Shown here piece by piece: positions 17,611-26,839 of a DNA stretch of 64,000 bases. The stretch is from Celeribacter baekdonensis (GTDB lineage: Bacteria; Pseudomonadota; Alphaproteobacteria; Rhodobacterales; Rhodobacteraceae). Under the pieces are notes generated by a model that saw nothing but the letters and a program-made list of their open reading frames with translations, was not told the DNA's origin and did not search any database. Position 1 is the first letter of the stretch. The number at the start of each line of letters is the position of its first letter. The stretch covers positions 1-64,000 of the forward strand of contig NZ_FNBL01000005.1 in assembly GCF_900102315.1 (NCBI RefSeq), written 5' to 3'. A program made the position numbers and the translations under genes.

Positions 17611-20049
17611 TTAAAATGCCGCCCGCAGTCCGCGCAGCCGCAATGCGTTTGACAGCACAAAAACCGAAGACATCGCCATCGCGCCCGCACCCAACATCGG
17701 CGACAATTGAATCCCAAAGGCAGGGTAAAGCGCGCCTGCCGCGACCGGAATGAGCGCGGCATTATAGGCAAACGCCCAAAACAGGTTTTGCCGGATATTG
17801 GCCATGGTTTTGCGACTGACATCAATGGCGGTGACCACAGCCCCCGGATCGCCCCCCATCAGCACCACATCCGCCGCCTCAATCGCCACATCTGTCCCGG
17901 TTCCGATCGCCACGCCCACATCGGCAGAGGCCAGGGCGGGGGCGTCATTGATCCCATCACCGACAAAGCCGACGGAGCCAAAGCTCTCTTTCAGCGCGGT
18001 AACGATTTTGGCTTTGCCTTTGGGCAAGACCTCGGCCTCGACATGATCAATGCCAAGGTCACGCGCGATGGCTTCGGCCGCTTTGCGCGTGTCGCCGGAC
18101 ACCATCGCAACCTTGATCCCGCGCGCATGCAGCGCCTCGATGGTCCGGCGCGAGGTTGGGCGGACCGGATCGGAAATCCCCAGCACCAAAGCAGGCACGC
18201 CATCCACCGCCACCAAAACCGGGGTGCGGCCCTGCTCGGCCAGATCAGACAACGGCGTTTCGAACGCATCTGTGGCAATCTTTTCCCGGCTCATCAGGCG
18301 CATATTGCCGATCAGGATGTCTTTGCCCTCCACCTCGGCCTTCATCCCATGGCCCGCGACAGCGCGCGCTTTGGTGACCTCCGGCAAGCGCAACCCACGC
18401 GCCTCGGCGGCGCGTTCAATCGCGCGGGCAATCGGGTGTTCGGACTGCGCCTCGGCGGCGGCGACCATGGCGAGGAGCGTGTCTTCGTCCCCCTCTAAAA
18501 CCACCACATCGGTCACATCCGGGCGGCCCTGCGTCAGCGTGCCGGTTTTGTCAAAAGCGATCACTTTGACGCCCTGAAGCGCCTGTAACGCATCGCCTTT
18601 ACGGAACAAAACGCCCAGTTCGGCGGCGCGTCCGGTGCCCACCATAATCGAGGTTGGCGTGGCCAGACCCATGGCACAGGGGCAGGCAATGATCAGCACC
18701 GCAACCCCCGCGACAAGAGCATGGGCCAAAGCCGGGTTCGGCCCAAAGACCACCCAAATCAACACCGTCAACAAAGCCAGCGCCATCACCGCAGGCACGA
18801 AATACATTGTCACCTTATCGACCAGCGACTGGATCGGCAGTTTCGCCCCCTGCGCCTCTTCGACCATGCGGATGATCTGGGCCAACATCGTATCGGCACC
18901 GACTTTTTCAGCGACATAGGTCATGCTGCCTTCGCCATTGACCGTGCCCGCGATCACAGCCGCGCCCTCGGCCTTGGCCACGGGGATTGGTTCGCCAGAA
19001 ATCATCGCCTCATCGACATGGCTTTCGCCAGAGATCACCCGACCATCCACAGCGATTTTTTCACCCGGACGCAGGTGCAGGACATCACCGACCTTGATCT
19101 CTTCAATCGGCAGTTCCACAACCGCACCGCCGCGTTCGACCCGCGCCACTTTGGCACGCATCCCGGCAAGTTTGCGGATCGCTTCGCCCGTGCGACCCTT
19201 GGCCCCCGCCTCCAACCAACGCCCCAACAGGATCAGCGTGACGATGACGGCGGCGGCTTCGAAATACACATTCTGTGCGCCCATCGGCACGGCTTGTGGC
19301 CAAAAGGTCACGACGGTGGAATAGACAAAAGCGGCACCCGAACCCAGCGCCACAAGCGCGTTCATATCTGGCCCACCGCGCAGCAGCGACGGGATGCCTT
19401 TGCTGAAAAACACCCGGCCCGGTCCCGCCAGCACCACGAAAGTAAGCGCGAATTGCACCATCCGCCAAAGCCATTCCGGCACTGTCATCATCCACCAATG
19501 ATGCAGAGCCGGGATCACATGCCCACCCATCTCGATGATGAAAATCGGCAAGGTGAGCGCGGCGGCCAAGATCAACCGCTTGCGCAACAAACGTGCTTCG
19601 TCGGCTTTGCGGTTTTCCGGCGCGGCCGCGCGATCTATCCGCGCACGCGCCTCATAACCGGATTTGGCGATGGCTGTGGTCAGGCTTTCGACATCCTGAA
19701 CGCCAGCCAGATAGCGCACCTGCGCGGTCTCGGCGGCCAGATTGACAGAGGCCTCACGCACACCCTCAAGCGCAGCAAGCGCCCGTTCGACCCGGCCCAC
19801 ACAGGAGGCACAGGTCATGCCCTGAACGTCAAAGATCACCTCTTCGGTCCGCGCCGGATAACCCGCCTTGTCTAAGGCCGCGACCAACCCTGCAACATCC
19901 GCCGGGGCGTCAAATGCCACCTCCGCCGTCTCTGTGGCAAGGTTCACATTGGCGTTTGAAACACCCGCCGTGCCGTTTAAGGCGCGCTCAACACGGCCCA
20001 CACAAGAGGCGCAGGTCATGCCTTCGACGGATAAACGGGTGCTGTGCAT
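17611..20049 (-). CDS. copA: Copper-exporting P-type ATPase
   Basis: 812 residues. Two N-terminal heavy-metal domains each carry GMTCASCVGRVE (about residues 10 and 80). Eight transmembrane helices follow, with the ion-binding CPCAMGLATP in helix 6, phosphorylation site DKTGTLTQG and hinge VGDGINDAPALASADVG. This is the IB-1 type that pumps Cu+ out of the cytoplasm. The start at 20049 puts the first metal domain at the N-terminus; the frame is open further upstream, but that stretch is the promoter region and overlaps the divergent chaperone gene. No MerR-type regulator gene or clear operator was seen in the 121-base gap. Confidence 0.95.
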   Translation of the reverse strand: MHSTRLSVEGMTCASCVGRVERALNGTAGVSNANVNLATETAEVAFDAPADVAGLVAALDKAGYPARTEEVIFDVQGMTCASCVGRVERALAALEGVREASVNLAAETAQVRYLAGVQDVESLTTAIAKSGYEARARIDRAAAPENRKADEARLLRKRLILAAALTLPIFIIEMGGHVIPALHHWWMMTVPEWLWRMVQFALTFVVLAGPGRVFFSKGIPSLLRGGPDMNALVALGSGAAFVYSTVVTFWPQAVPMGAQNVYFEAAAVIVTLILLGRWLEAGAKGRTGEAIRKLAGMRAKVARVERGGAVVELPIEEIKVGDVLHLRPGEKIAVDGRVISGESHVDEAMISGEPIPVAKAEGAAVIAGTVNGEGSMTYVAEKVGADTMLAQIIRMVEEAQGAKLPIQSLVDKVTMYFVPAVMALALLTVLIWVVFGPNPALAHALVAGVAVLIIACPCAMGLATPTSIMVGTGRAAELGVLFRKGDALQALQGVKVIAFDKTGTLTQGRPDVTDVVVLEGDEDTLLAMVAAAEAQSEHPIARAIERAAEARGLRLPEVTKARAVAGHGMKAEVEGKDILIGNMRLMSREKIATDAFETPLSDLAEQGRTPVLVAVDGVPALVLGISDPVRPTSRRTIEALHARGIKVAMVSGDTRKAAEAIARDLGIDHVEAEVLPKGKAKIVTALKESFGSVGFVGDGINDAPALASADVGVAIGTGTDVAIEAADVVLMGGDPGAVVTAIDVSRKTMANIRQNLFWAFAYNAALIPVAAGALYPAFGIQLSPMLGAGAMAMSSVFVLSNALRLRGLRAAF

Positions 20050-20170
20050 TTTTGTCGCTCTGGCTTTTTGATCTATAGAGGTTAAGTAAGAGTCTGATAC
20101 CATGAGGGCAAGGCACCACGCCGTGACATAGCGCCCTATCCCTCTTTCCTGTCTGCACGAGGTCAAATGA

Positions 20171-20371
20171 ATGTCAGTCTTTTCCGTCCCCGATATGAGC
20201 TGCGGCCATTGCAAAGCCGCGATCACCGAAGCGCTTGAGGCCGTGGACGACACGGTTGAAATCTCTGTCGATATGGACGCGCGCCAGATTGACGTGTTTT
20301 CTGATGCGGGTGATGAGGCCATACTGAGCGCGCTGAACGCGGCTGGGTATCCGGCCATGTTAAAAAGCTAA
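20171..20371 (+). CDS. Copper-chaperone-like heavy-metal-associated (HMA) protein
   Basis: 66 residues forming a single HMA ferredoxin-like fold with the metal-binding motif MSCGHC (residues about 9-14) and a C-terminal LNAAGYPA, as in CopZ. It presumably carries Cu+ to the ATPase encoded divergently. GAGG 8-11 bases upstream of the ATG supports the start. Small and highly characteristic, although which metal it binds is inferred from the neighbour. Confidence 0.9.
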   Translation: MSVFSVPDMSCGHCKAAITEALEAVDDTVEISVDMDARQIDVFSDAGDEAILSALNAAGYPAMLKS

Positions 20372-20429
20372 TCCACCGCCATTGCACCCTATCGCTCTGC
20401 GCGCTAACGCTGAGGTGAAGGGCAAAAGC

Positions 20430-21290
20430 ATGGGGATGACAATGACCACGCCAGACTGGATTGCAGTCGATTGGACCGCGCTCGGTTTGACCATTTGGGG
20501 CATGGACGCAGAGGGCGCGGTTTTGACCAAGGCCAAGGCAGAGGCACCAGCCGACACCGCCGGGTTTGACGCCGCCCTCGCGACCATTTTGCGCGGGTGG
20601 GACATATCCCCCGACACGCCGATTGTGGCCGCTGGCCGCTTCGCCCACGCTCCCCGCGCAGTGCCCAATTTGGCGATGCCGGAGCATTTTTCCACCACCT
20701 CGCCGCTGTATTTTCCGGCCCTGTCCCAACAAGAGCCGCGCCATGTGACCCTTGGCATGGAAGCGGCGATTGCCGGGTTTGTGACCCAAAACCCCAAATT
20801 CGATGGCGTTTTATGCCTGCCCGGTGCGCGCATGACGGTTTGGGCGCATATCTCGGCCGAAGAGGTCGTGTCGTTTCGCTCGGTCGCAACCGGGCTGATC
20901 ATGACCGGGCTGGCGCAGCAATCTGGATTTGACACGCTCCTGTCCGGCGATACCTTGGACGAAGCGATCTTTACGGATGCCGTTTCGGATGCAATGTCGA
21001 GACCTGAACAGGTCAGCTACCGCATCGCTTCGCTTGAAGCCGAAACCTATTTGGGCGATCTCCCCCCCGCCCGTGCCCGTTCCATCGCGCTTGGGCTTTT
21101 GATCGGGGCAGAATTGGCGGCGACCCGACCCTATTGGTTGGGCCAACCGATTGCACTGATTGGCGATGCCGATCTGCGCGCGCCTTATGGGCTGGCCTTG
21201 GATGCGCAATATGCCATGGTCAATGCCTATGACCGCGCGGGCATGGTACACGCCGGGCTTTACGCGGCTTTTAGGAAGGCATTCGGATGA
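20430..21290 (+). CDS. DgoK-like (2-dehydro-3-deoxygalactonokinase family) protein lacking kinase motifs
   Basis: 286 residues aligning over its length with 2-dehydro-3-deoxygalactonokinases, which phosphorylate KDGal in galactonate breakdown. However, the N-terminal phosphate-binding loop, normally DWGTTN or DWGSTN, reads DWTALGL; the usual GTHSKW reads GARMTVW; and the MTGE region reads ATGLI. A working kinase is therefore doubtful, and it may be a regulatory or pseudoenzyme paralogue. Three nearby ATGs are possible; 20430 has the best upstream purine run (AAGGG). The ATG of aldose 1-epimerase overlaps its stop by four bases, so the pair is coupled. Confidence 0.72.
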   Translation: MGMTMTTPDWIAVDWTALGLTIWGMDAEGAVLTKAKAEAPADTAGFDAALATILRGWDISPDTPIVAAGRFAHAPRAVPNLAMPEHFSTTSPLYFPALSQQEPRHVTLGMEAAIAGFVTQNPKFDGVLCLPGARMTVWAHISAEEVVSFRSVATGLIMTGLAQQSGFDTLLSGDTLDEAIFTDAVSDAMSRPEQVSYRIASLEAETYLGDLPPARARSIALGLLIGAELAATRPYWLGQPIALIGDADLRAPYGLALDAQYAMVNAYDRAGMVHAGLYAAFRKAFG

Positions 21291-22282
21291 TTGCACCCTT
21301 TGGCACCACAAAAGCGGGGCGTCCGGTCGACCTCATCACCCTCAGCGCCGGGGATTTAACCGCCAAAATCCTCACCTTTGGCGGGATCCTGAATGATCTC
21401 CGCCTCAAGGATGTGCCTTATGGGCTGACGCTCGGATCGCCTGATCTGGCCGCTTATGACGGCGGGCCGATGGGCTATTTTGGCGCTTTGGTCGGGCCCG
21501 TGGCCAATCGGATTTCGGGGGCCTCTGCCACTCTGGACGGGCAGGTGTTTACCTTTGACGCCAATGAAGGCGGGACCACGCTGCATGGTGGTGCAAATGG
21601 GATGCATACCGAGATTTGGCAGATTGCCGATCACACCGACCGTTCGGTCACGCTGACGCTCACCCTGCCCGATGGCAAAGGCGGCTTTCCCGGCACGCGT
21701 CAGATCACCGCACAGTTTGAGATCGACGCCCCCGCGACCCTGCGCCTGCACCTTTCGGCCACAACAAATGCGCCGACCTTTATGAACATCGCCAACCATT
21801 CCTATTGGTCGCTGGATGGCCGCGCCACCACCGAGGGGCATTGGCTGAAACTCAACGCGGATCGCTATACGCCGGTCGATGCGCGGCTGATCCCGACCGG
21901 GGTGTGTGATGTGGCGGGCACCGGGTTTGACCTGCGCGAGGGCCGAGTTTTGCGGCCCTCAGACACCGAGCGTTATGATCACAATTTTTGCCTCTCGGAT
22001 CAGCCGGGCGAGATGAAACAAGCCACTGTTCTCAAAGGCGAAACCGGGGTGAATCTGGTGATGGAGACGACGGAGCCGGGGCTACAGGTGTTTGACGCAG
22101 CGCCGATTGGCAGCGGCGATTTCCCCGGTCATCGCGGCGTGCCCGAGGTGGGGTTTTGTGGCCTGGCCTTGGAAGCACAACGCTGGCCCGATGCGCCGAA
22201 CCAACCGGCGTTTCCTTCGGTGATTTTGCGCCCCGGTGAGACCTATACTCAGGAGACCCTTTGGCGGTTTTCGAAAGAGTGA
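21287..22282 (+). CDS. galM: Aldose 1-epimerase
   Basis: 331 residues. Interconverts alpha and beta anomers of aldoses such as galactose in the cytoplasm. Recognisable features are VGPVANRISG (substrate-site arginine), GANGMHTEIW, the catalytic-histidine region NHSYWSLDG (about 165) and the C-terminal catalytic glutamate in LALEAQRWPDAPNQP (about 290). Length is normal. Coupled by ATGA overlap to the DgoK-like gene, suggesting joint use in sugar or sugar-acid metabolism. It converges with puuD with 7 bases between stops. Confidence 0.93.
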   Translation: MIAPFGTTKAGRPVDLITLSAGDLTAKILTFGGILNDLRLKDVPYGLTLGSPDLAAYDGGPMGYFGALVGPVANRISGASATLDGQVFTFDANEGGTTLHGGANGMHTEIWQIADHTDRSVTLTLTLPDGKGGFPGTRQITAQFEIDAPATLRLHLSATTNAPTFMNIANHSYWSLDGRATTEGHWLKLNADRYTPVDARLIPTGVCDVAGTGFDLREGRVLRPSDTERYDHNFCLSDQPGEMKQATVLKGETGVNLVMETTEPGLQVFDAAPIGSGDFPGHRGVPEVGFCGLALEAQRWPDAPNQPAFPSVILRPGETYTQETLWRFSKE

Positions 22283-22289
22283 GGCGGGA

Positions 22290-23525
22290 TTAGCCCTCAA
22301 GCCCCGCCTCATACCATTTGCGGATCATCTCGCGGCTCTCGTCATCCATATAGGTCAGATTGTTCGGCGGCATGGCGTGAGTGACCCCGGCCTGAAGCCA
22401 AATCTCTTTCGCCATCGTCGCGATCTCTTGCGAGGTTTCCAAACGTACCCCTTTGGGCGGAGAAGCCATGCCCTGCCACACAGGTTCGCGCGCATGGCAC
22501 ATGGAGCAGTTGCCCAATACGATGTCATGCACCTCCTCGAACCCCTCTGCGCCCGCGAACCGCTGTGCCGCCGGGCCAAACACGGCGGCCTCGTCGCCAT
22601 CCTCTTTGTCCTGAAGGAAAATCCCCGCCGTCGACAACCACATGATCGCCACGAACAAAGCCGCCGTCAGCCCCCATGTCCACCACAACATGCCACCGCG
22701 TTTGTGCATCGTGTTGAAGAAATGGCGGATCGTGACCCCCATCAAAAACACCAGCGCCGCGATGATCCAATTGTATTTGGACGCGAAGGCCAGCGGGTAG
22801 TGGTTGGACAACATCATGAACAACACCGGCAGCGTGAGGTAATTGTTATGGGTCGAGCGTTGCTTGGCGATTTTACCGTATTTCGGGTCCGGCGTGCGGC
22901 CTTCGACCAAATCTTTGACCACGATTTTCTGGTTCGGGATGATGATAAAAAACACATTGGCGGTCATCACCGTGGCCGTGAAGGCGCCAAGATGCAGGAA
23001 GGCGGCGCGCCCCGAGAACACTTGGGTGTAACCCCACGCCATGATCACAAGCACGACATAGAGAAACAGCATCAACCGCGTGTTGTCGTCGCCAAATTTG
23101 CTTTTGCAGACAAAATCATAGGCGATCCAGCCAATCGTCAGCGACGCCAGAGACAGCCCGATCCCGGCCCAAAGCGGCATGTCGAGCACATTGGGATCAA
23201 CCAGATACAATTCCGCGCCGAGATAATAGACCACGAACATCAAGGCGACGCCCGACAGCCATGTCGCATAGCTTTCCCATTTGAACCAGATCAGATCGGC
23301 GGGCATGCGCGACGGTGCAACCATGTATTTTTGAATGAAATAAAAGCCGCCGCCATGGACCTGCCATTCTTCGCCAGACACGCCCTGACGGCGATCCGTG
23401 GAGGGCCGCAACCCCAAATCCAGTGCGATGAAATAAAACGACGAACCGATCCACGAGATCGCCGTGATCACATGAACCCAACGCAGGGCGAACTCGGCCC
23501 ATTCCCAAAAAATCGCCATGAACAT
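22290..23525 (-). CDS. puuD: Membrane urate hydroxylase (urate oxidase) with cytochrome c domain
   Basis: 411 residues. The N-terminal part has about eight transmembrane helices (FALRWVHVITAISWIGSSF near the start, with family-typical histidines). The C-terminal ~100 residues form a c-type cytochrome with CSMCH (about 338) and a distal methionine. PuuD oxidises urate to 5-hydroxyisourate and passes electrons to the respiratory chain instead of to oxygen directly. The start at 23525 is preferred because GGGGGAG lies 7-13 bases upstream; ATG 23519 is possible. The next enzyme, 5-hydroxyisourate hydrolase, ends 5 bases upstream. Confidence 0.94.
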   Translation of the reverse strand: MFMAIFWEWAEFALRWVHVITAISWIGSSFYFIALDLGLRPSTDRRQGVSGEEWQVHGGGFYFIQKYMVAPSRMPADLIWFKWESYATWLSGVALMFVVYYLGAELYLVDPNVLDMPLWAGIGLSLASLTIGWIAYDFVCKSKFGDDNTRLMLFLYVVLVIMAWGYTQVFSGRAAFLHLGAFTATVMTANVFFIIIPNQKIVVKDLVEGRTPDPKYGKIAKQRSTHNNYLTLPVLFMMLSNHYPLAFASKYNWIIAALVFLMGVTIRHFFNTMHKRGGMLWWTWGLTAALFVAIMWLSTAGIFLQDKEDGDEAAVFGPAAQRFAGAEGFEEVHDIVLGNCSMCHAREPVWQGMASPPKGVRLETSQEIATMAKEIWLQAGVTHAMPPNNLTYMDDESREMIRKWYEAGLEG

Positions 23526-23529
23526 GCGC

Positions 23530-23904
23530 TCAGCTCCCCCGATAGGTCGAATAGCCAAAAGGTGATAACAACAACGGCACGTGGTAATGCGAAGTGGGGT
23601 CACTGATGCCGAAAAAGATCGGGATTATGTCCAAAAACAACGGCTCTTCTCCGCCCTGCCCTGAGGCGCGCAAATAGTCGCCCGCCAAAAAGATCAGCTC
23701 ATAGGTTCCGGTTGAAAACGACTCTTTGGGCAGGATGGGACTGTCTGTTCGGCCATCTGCGTTGGTGATCATTTCCGCCAGAAGCTTGCGGTCACCACCA
23801 CCCAAGTCATACAATCTGATCGTCAAGCCCGCGGCCGGAACACCGCGTGCAGTGTCCAAAACATGGGTGGTCAAAAACCCGGAAGTCATGTGTTTTTTGC
23901 TCAT
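23530..23904 (-). CDS. uraH: 5-hydroxyisourate hydrolase (transthyretin-like)
   Basis: 124 residues. Hydrolyses 5-hydroxyisourate to OHCU. The diagnostic parts are LTTHVLDTARGVPA at the N-terminus (catalytic histidine), the central arginine in NADGRTDSP, the histidine of HYHVPLLLSPFGY and the C-terminal YRGS tetrapeptide. The start was put at ATG 23904; an in-frame TTG upstream and ATG 23889 are alternatives. It is transcribed with puuD and divergently from the puuE-uraD fusion; the 136-base gap 23905-24040 must hold both promoters, but no clear operator was seen. Confidence 0.95.
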   Translation of the reverse strand: MSKKHMTSGFLTTHVLDTARGVPAAGLTIRLYDLGGGDRKLLAEMITNADGRTDSPILPKESFSTGTYELIFLAGDYLRASGQGGEEPLFLDIIPIFFGISDPTSHYHVPLLLSPFGYSTYRGS

Positions 23905-24040
23905 TTTCAATGCGTTTCTCAAAAAGGCTGGCCTATGATGGAGGAAAGGGCAATCAATCTTTTGCGCTTCCCCGACGGCAAACGTAGAAAAAACGAGCGA
24001 AAGCCTACCAATTAGTCAAAATTCACGAAGGCCTCTCAAA

Positions 24041-25486
24041 ATGCAAAAAAATCCGCCGCGTTATGTCCGAAATATGCAGGGCTATGGGGCCAACGCGCCC
24101 GATCCGCAGTGGCCCGGCGGCGCGAAAGTCGCTGTACAATTTGTACTGAACTATGAAGAGGGCGGAGAGAATTGTGTGTTGCATGGCGATGCGGCCTCTG
24201 AGGCGTTTTTGTCTGATATTGCTGGAGCCGCCATGTGGCCCGGTCAGCGCCATTGGAACATGGAAAGCATCTATGAATACGGGGCGCGGGCCGGGTTTTG
24301 GCGGCTGCATCGCCTGTTCACCGGGGCCAACATCCCGGTGACGATTTACGGCGTCGCCACCGCCTTGGCGCGCAGCCCGGAACAGGTCGCAGCGATGCAG
24401 GACGCCGGTTGGGAAATTGCCTCGCATGGCCTCAAGTGGGTCGAACACAAGGACATGCCCGAAGCCGACGAGCGCGCCGCCATTGCCGAAGCGATCCGCC
24501 TGCACACAGAGGTCACCGGAGAACGCCCCTATGGTTGGTACACCGGACGCTGTTCGGAAAACACCGTGCGTTTGGTCGCCGAAGAAGGTGGGTTCGACTA
24601 TATCTCGGACACTTATGATGACGACCTGCCCTATTGGATCGAGGTCGGCGCACGTGATCAGTTGATCATCCCCTATACGCTCGAGGCCAATGACATGCGC
24701 TTTGCCACCGCCCCCGGATATATCACCGGCGAACAGTTTTTCACCTACCTCAAAGACGCCTTTGATGTGCTCTATGCCGAAGGATCTGAGGCGACGCCGA
24801 AAATGATGAACATCGGATTGCATTGCCGCCTGATCGGCCGCCCCGGCAAACTCGCAGGCCTTAAGAAGTTCATTGACTATATCCAAGGGTTTGATGGCGT
24901 TTGGACGCCGAAGCGCATCGACATTGCGCGGCATTGGGCCAAGACCCATCCACATGCCCGCACACCCCGTCCAAGTCAGATGACGCGCGAAGAGTTCGTT
25001 GGCACATTTGGCAGCATCTATGAGCATTCCCCATGGATCGCCGAACGCGCCTTTGATCTGGAACTCGGGCCTGCTCATGACAGTGCCATTGGGATCCATT
25101 CCGCACTGTTTCGCATGTTCCGCTCGGCCTCTGAGGCGGAGAAACTCGGCGTTTTGACGGCGCATCCTGACCTCGCCGGAAAACTCGCCGCCGCCAAACG
25201 CCTCACGGCGGAAAGCACGGCAGAGCAAGCCTCCGCCGGATTGGATGCCTTGACCGACGATGAACGCACCACTTTCGAACGCCTCAATTCGGATTACACC
25301 GAAAAATTCGGCTTCCCCTTTATCATCGCCGTGAAAGACAATACCAAAGACAGCATCCTTGCGGCGTTCAAAACCCGGTTGAACCACGCACGTGACACCG
25401 AATTCTCTAGGGCCTGCGCCCAAGTCGAACGCATCGCTTGGCACCGTCTGGTCGACCTGTTTAACACCATGGAACACCCTGAATGA
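24041..25486 (+). CDS. PuuE-type allantoinase fused to OHCU decarboxylase
   Basis: 481 residues. Residues 1 to about 310 are a polysaccharide-deacetylase-fold allantoinase of the PuuE type (QFVLNYEEGGENCVLHGD, HGLKWVEHKDM, GWYTGRCSENT). Residues about 312-481 are a UraD domain with FRSASEAEKLGVLTAHPDLAG-region residues and the signature LNSDYTEKFGFPFI. UraD converts OHCU to (S)-allantoin, and PuuE opens allantoin to allantoate, so consecutive steps are joined in one chain in reverse order. The next gene starts inside its last codons (ATGA). Confidence 0.94.
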   Translation: MQKNPPRYVRNMQGYGANAPDPQWPGGAKVAVQFVLNYEEGGENCVLHGDAASEAFLSDIAGAAMWPGQRHWNMESIYEYGARAGFWRLHRLFTGANIPVTIYGVATALARSPEQVAAMQDAGWEIASHGLKWVEHKDMPEADERAAIAEAIRLHTEVTGERPYGWYTGRCSENTVRLVAEEGGFDYISDTYDDDLPYWIEVGARDQLIIPYTLEANDMRFATAPGYITGEQFFTYLKDAFDVLYAEGSEATPKMMNIGLHCRLIGRPGKLAGLKKFIDYIQGFDGVWTPKRIDIARHWAKTHPHARTPRPSQMTREEFVGTFGSIYEHSPWIAERAFDLELGPAHDSAIGIHSALFRMFRSASEAEKLGVLTAHPDLAGKLAAAKRLTAESTAEQASAGLDALTDDERTTFERLNSDYTEKFGFPFIIAVKDNTKDSILAAFKTRLNHARDTEFSRACAQVERIAWHRLVDLFNTMEHPE

Positions 25487-26310
25487 CCTACGCCTTCCCC
25501 CCCGGCGGCTTGCCCTCTCAACGTGAAAACCCCGAAAGTGTGGCCATCTTTACAACGGCTTACGCGGTCATCCCCGCCTCAGTACAACGCGATATTGTCA
25601 CCAGCTTTCTGCCGGGATGGAATGGTATGCGCATGTGGATTTTGGCGCGCCCGATGACGGGCTTTTCCGAAACCTTTGCCCAATATGCGGTCGAATTGGC
25701 CCCCGGCGGCGGCACCTCGGAACCTGAGCCGGATCGCTCAGCCCAGGCGGTGATCTTTGTGGCCTTTGGCGAGCTGCGCCTCTCGATCGGCGGCGCGCGC
25801 TCGACCCTCACGGCGGGGCATTTCGCCTATATCCCCGCAGGCGCGGTTTGGGAGATTTGGAACACCTCCGAAACACCCTGCGGCTTTCACTGGATCCGCA
25901 AACGCTTTGAACATATCGCAAGCCTCAACCCGCTCGAAGCCTTCACCGTGCACGAAACCGACGTCCCCAAAAGCGAGATGCCCGATTGCGATGGTGTATG
26001 GGCGACACAGCGGTTTTTTGACCCTTTCGATCTGCGCTACGACTTCCACGTCAATATCGTCAATATCCTGCCCGGTGGCCGCATTCCTTTTGCCGAAACT
26101 CATGTGATGGAACACGGGCTTTATGTGCTCTCGGGCACGGCGAAATATTTGCTAAACAAAGATTGGGTCGAGGTCGGACCCGGTGATTTCATGTGGTTGC
26201 GCGCCTTTTGCCCGCAGGCCTGTATTGCCACAGGCGATGCGCCGTTTCGCTATCTTTTGTACAAAGACGTGAACCGCCATGTCTCGCTTGAACTTGCGGG
26301 CCACCGCTGA
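25483..26310 (+). CDS. allE: (S)-ureidoglycine aminohydrolase
   Basis: 275 residues with two cupin domains. Releases ammonia from (S)-ureidoglycine to give (S)-ureidoglycolate. The C-terminal cupin contains ETHVMEHGLYVLSG and CPQACIA, giving the Glu-His-His-Gln set known to bind Mn2+ in this family; the N-terminal cupin (GHFAYIPAGAVWEIWN) lacks metal ligands as expected. Family name also ylbA/UGHY. Overlaps the PuuE-UraD gene by four bases and the next gene by one. Confidence 0.93.
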   Translation: MTYAFPPGGLPSQRENPESVAIFTTAYAVIPASVQRDIVTSFLPGWNGMRMWILARPMTGFSETFAQYAVELAPGGGTSEPEPDRSAQAVIFVAFGELRLSIGGARSTLTAGHFAYIPAGAVWEIWNTSETPCGFHWIRKRFEHIASLNPLEAFTVHETDVPKSEMPDCDGVWATQRFFDPFDLRYDFHVNIVNILPGGRIPFAETHVMEHGLYVLSGTAKYLLNKDWVEVGPGDFMWLRAFCPQACIATGDAPFRYLLYKDVNRHVSLELAGHR

Positions 26311-26789
26311 TGAGCCGCGAGATCACAATCGCGCCTTTGACAACCGTGGCTTTCGCGCCCTACGGCGATGTCTTGGAGGCCCGCGGCGCGCCCGACAAAC
26401 TCATCAACGCGGGTAAATGCGGGCGATTTCACGACCGCGCGAAGGTGGACGTTTTGGAGGCACGCGTTGGCATCTCGATCTTCAAAGCTGATCTGCGCGC
26501 TCTGCCCTATACGTTTGATTTGATTGAAAGACATCCCGAGGGATCACAAGCGTTCATCCCGATGTCGGATGATCCGTTTTTGGTGATCGTCTCAGATGGG
26601 CCGGAAGCCACGCCCAAAGCGTTTCTGACGGATGGTAATCAGGCGATCAATTTTCACCGGGGCACATGGCACGGGGTTTTGACGCCACTGTCCGGTAATG
26701 GGTTGTTCGCCGTGGTCGACCGCATCGGGGAGACGCCGAATTTGGAAGAACATTCCTTTGAGACGCCTTGGGTGGTGACGCGCGGCTGA
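26310..26789 (+). CDS. allA: Ureidoglycolate lyase
   Basis: 159 residues, normal length. Splits (S)-ureidoglycolate into glyoxylate and urea. Family features include AFAPYGDVLEARG near the N-terminus, ERHPEGSQAFIPM and NFHRGTWHGVLTPL (histidines of the cupin-like active site). The start overlaps the allE stop (TGATG). It ends the plus-strand arm of the urate pathway; the urea produced could be reused. The allantoate-cleaving enzyme (AllC or allantoicase) between PuuE and AllE is not in this window. Confidence 0.94.
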   Translation: MSREITIAPLTTVAFAPYGDVLEARGAPDKLINAGKCGRFHDRAKVDVLEARVGISIFKADLRALPYTFDLIERHPEGSQAFIPMSDDPFLVIVSDGPEATPKAFLTDGNQAINFHRGTWHGVLTPLSGNGLFAVVDRIGETPNLEEHSFETPWVVTRG

Positions 26790-26839
26790 GGGTCGGGCCT
26801 CCGGCGCGAGTATTTTTCTGCAATGAAAACAGGGGGCGG

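Noticed and set aside
20050-20170. CueR/MerR operator between copA and the HMA gene
   Set aside because: No symmetric element with the expected spacing and sequence could be found, and no MerR gene is adjacent.
20050-20358. Upstream extension of copA across the divergent HMA gene
   Set aside because: It would overlap the copper-chaperone gene and its promoter; the first metal-binding motif fits a start at 20049.
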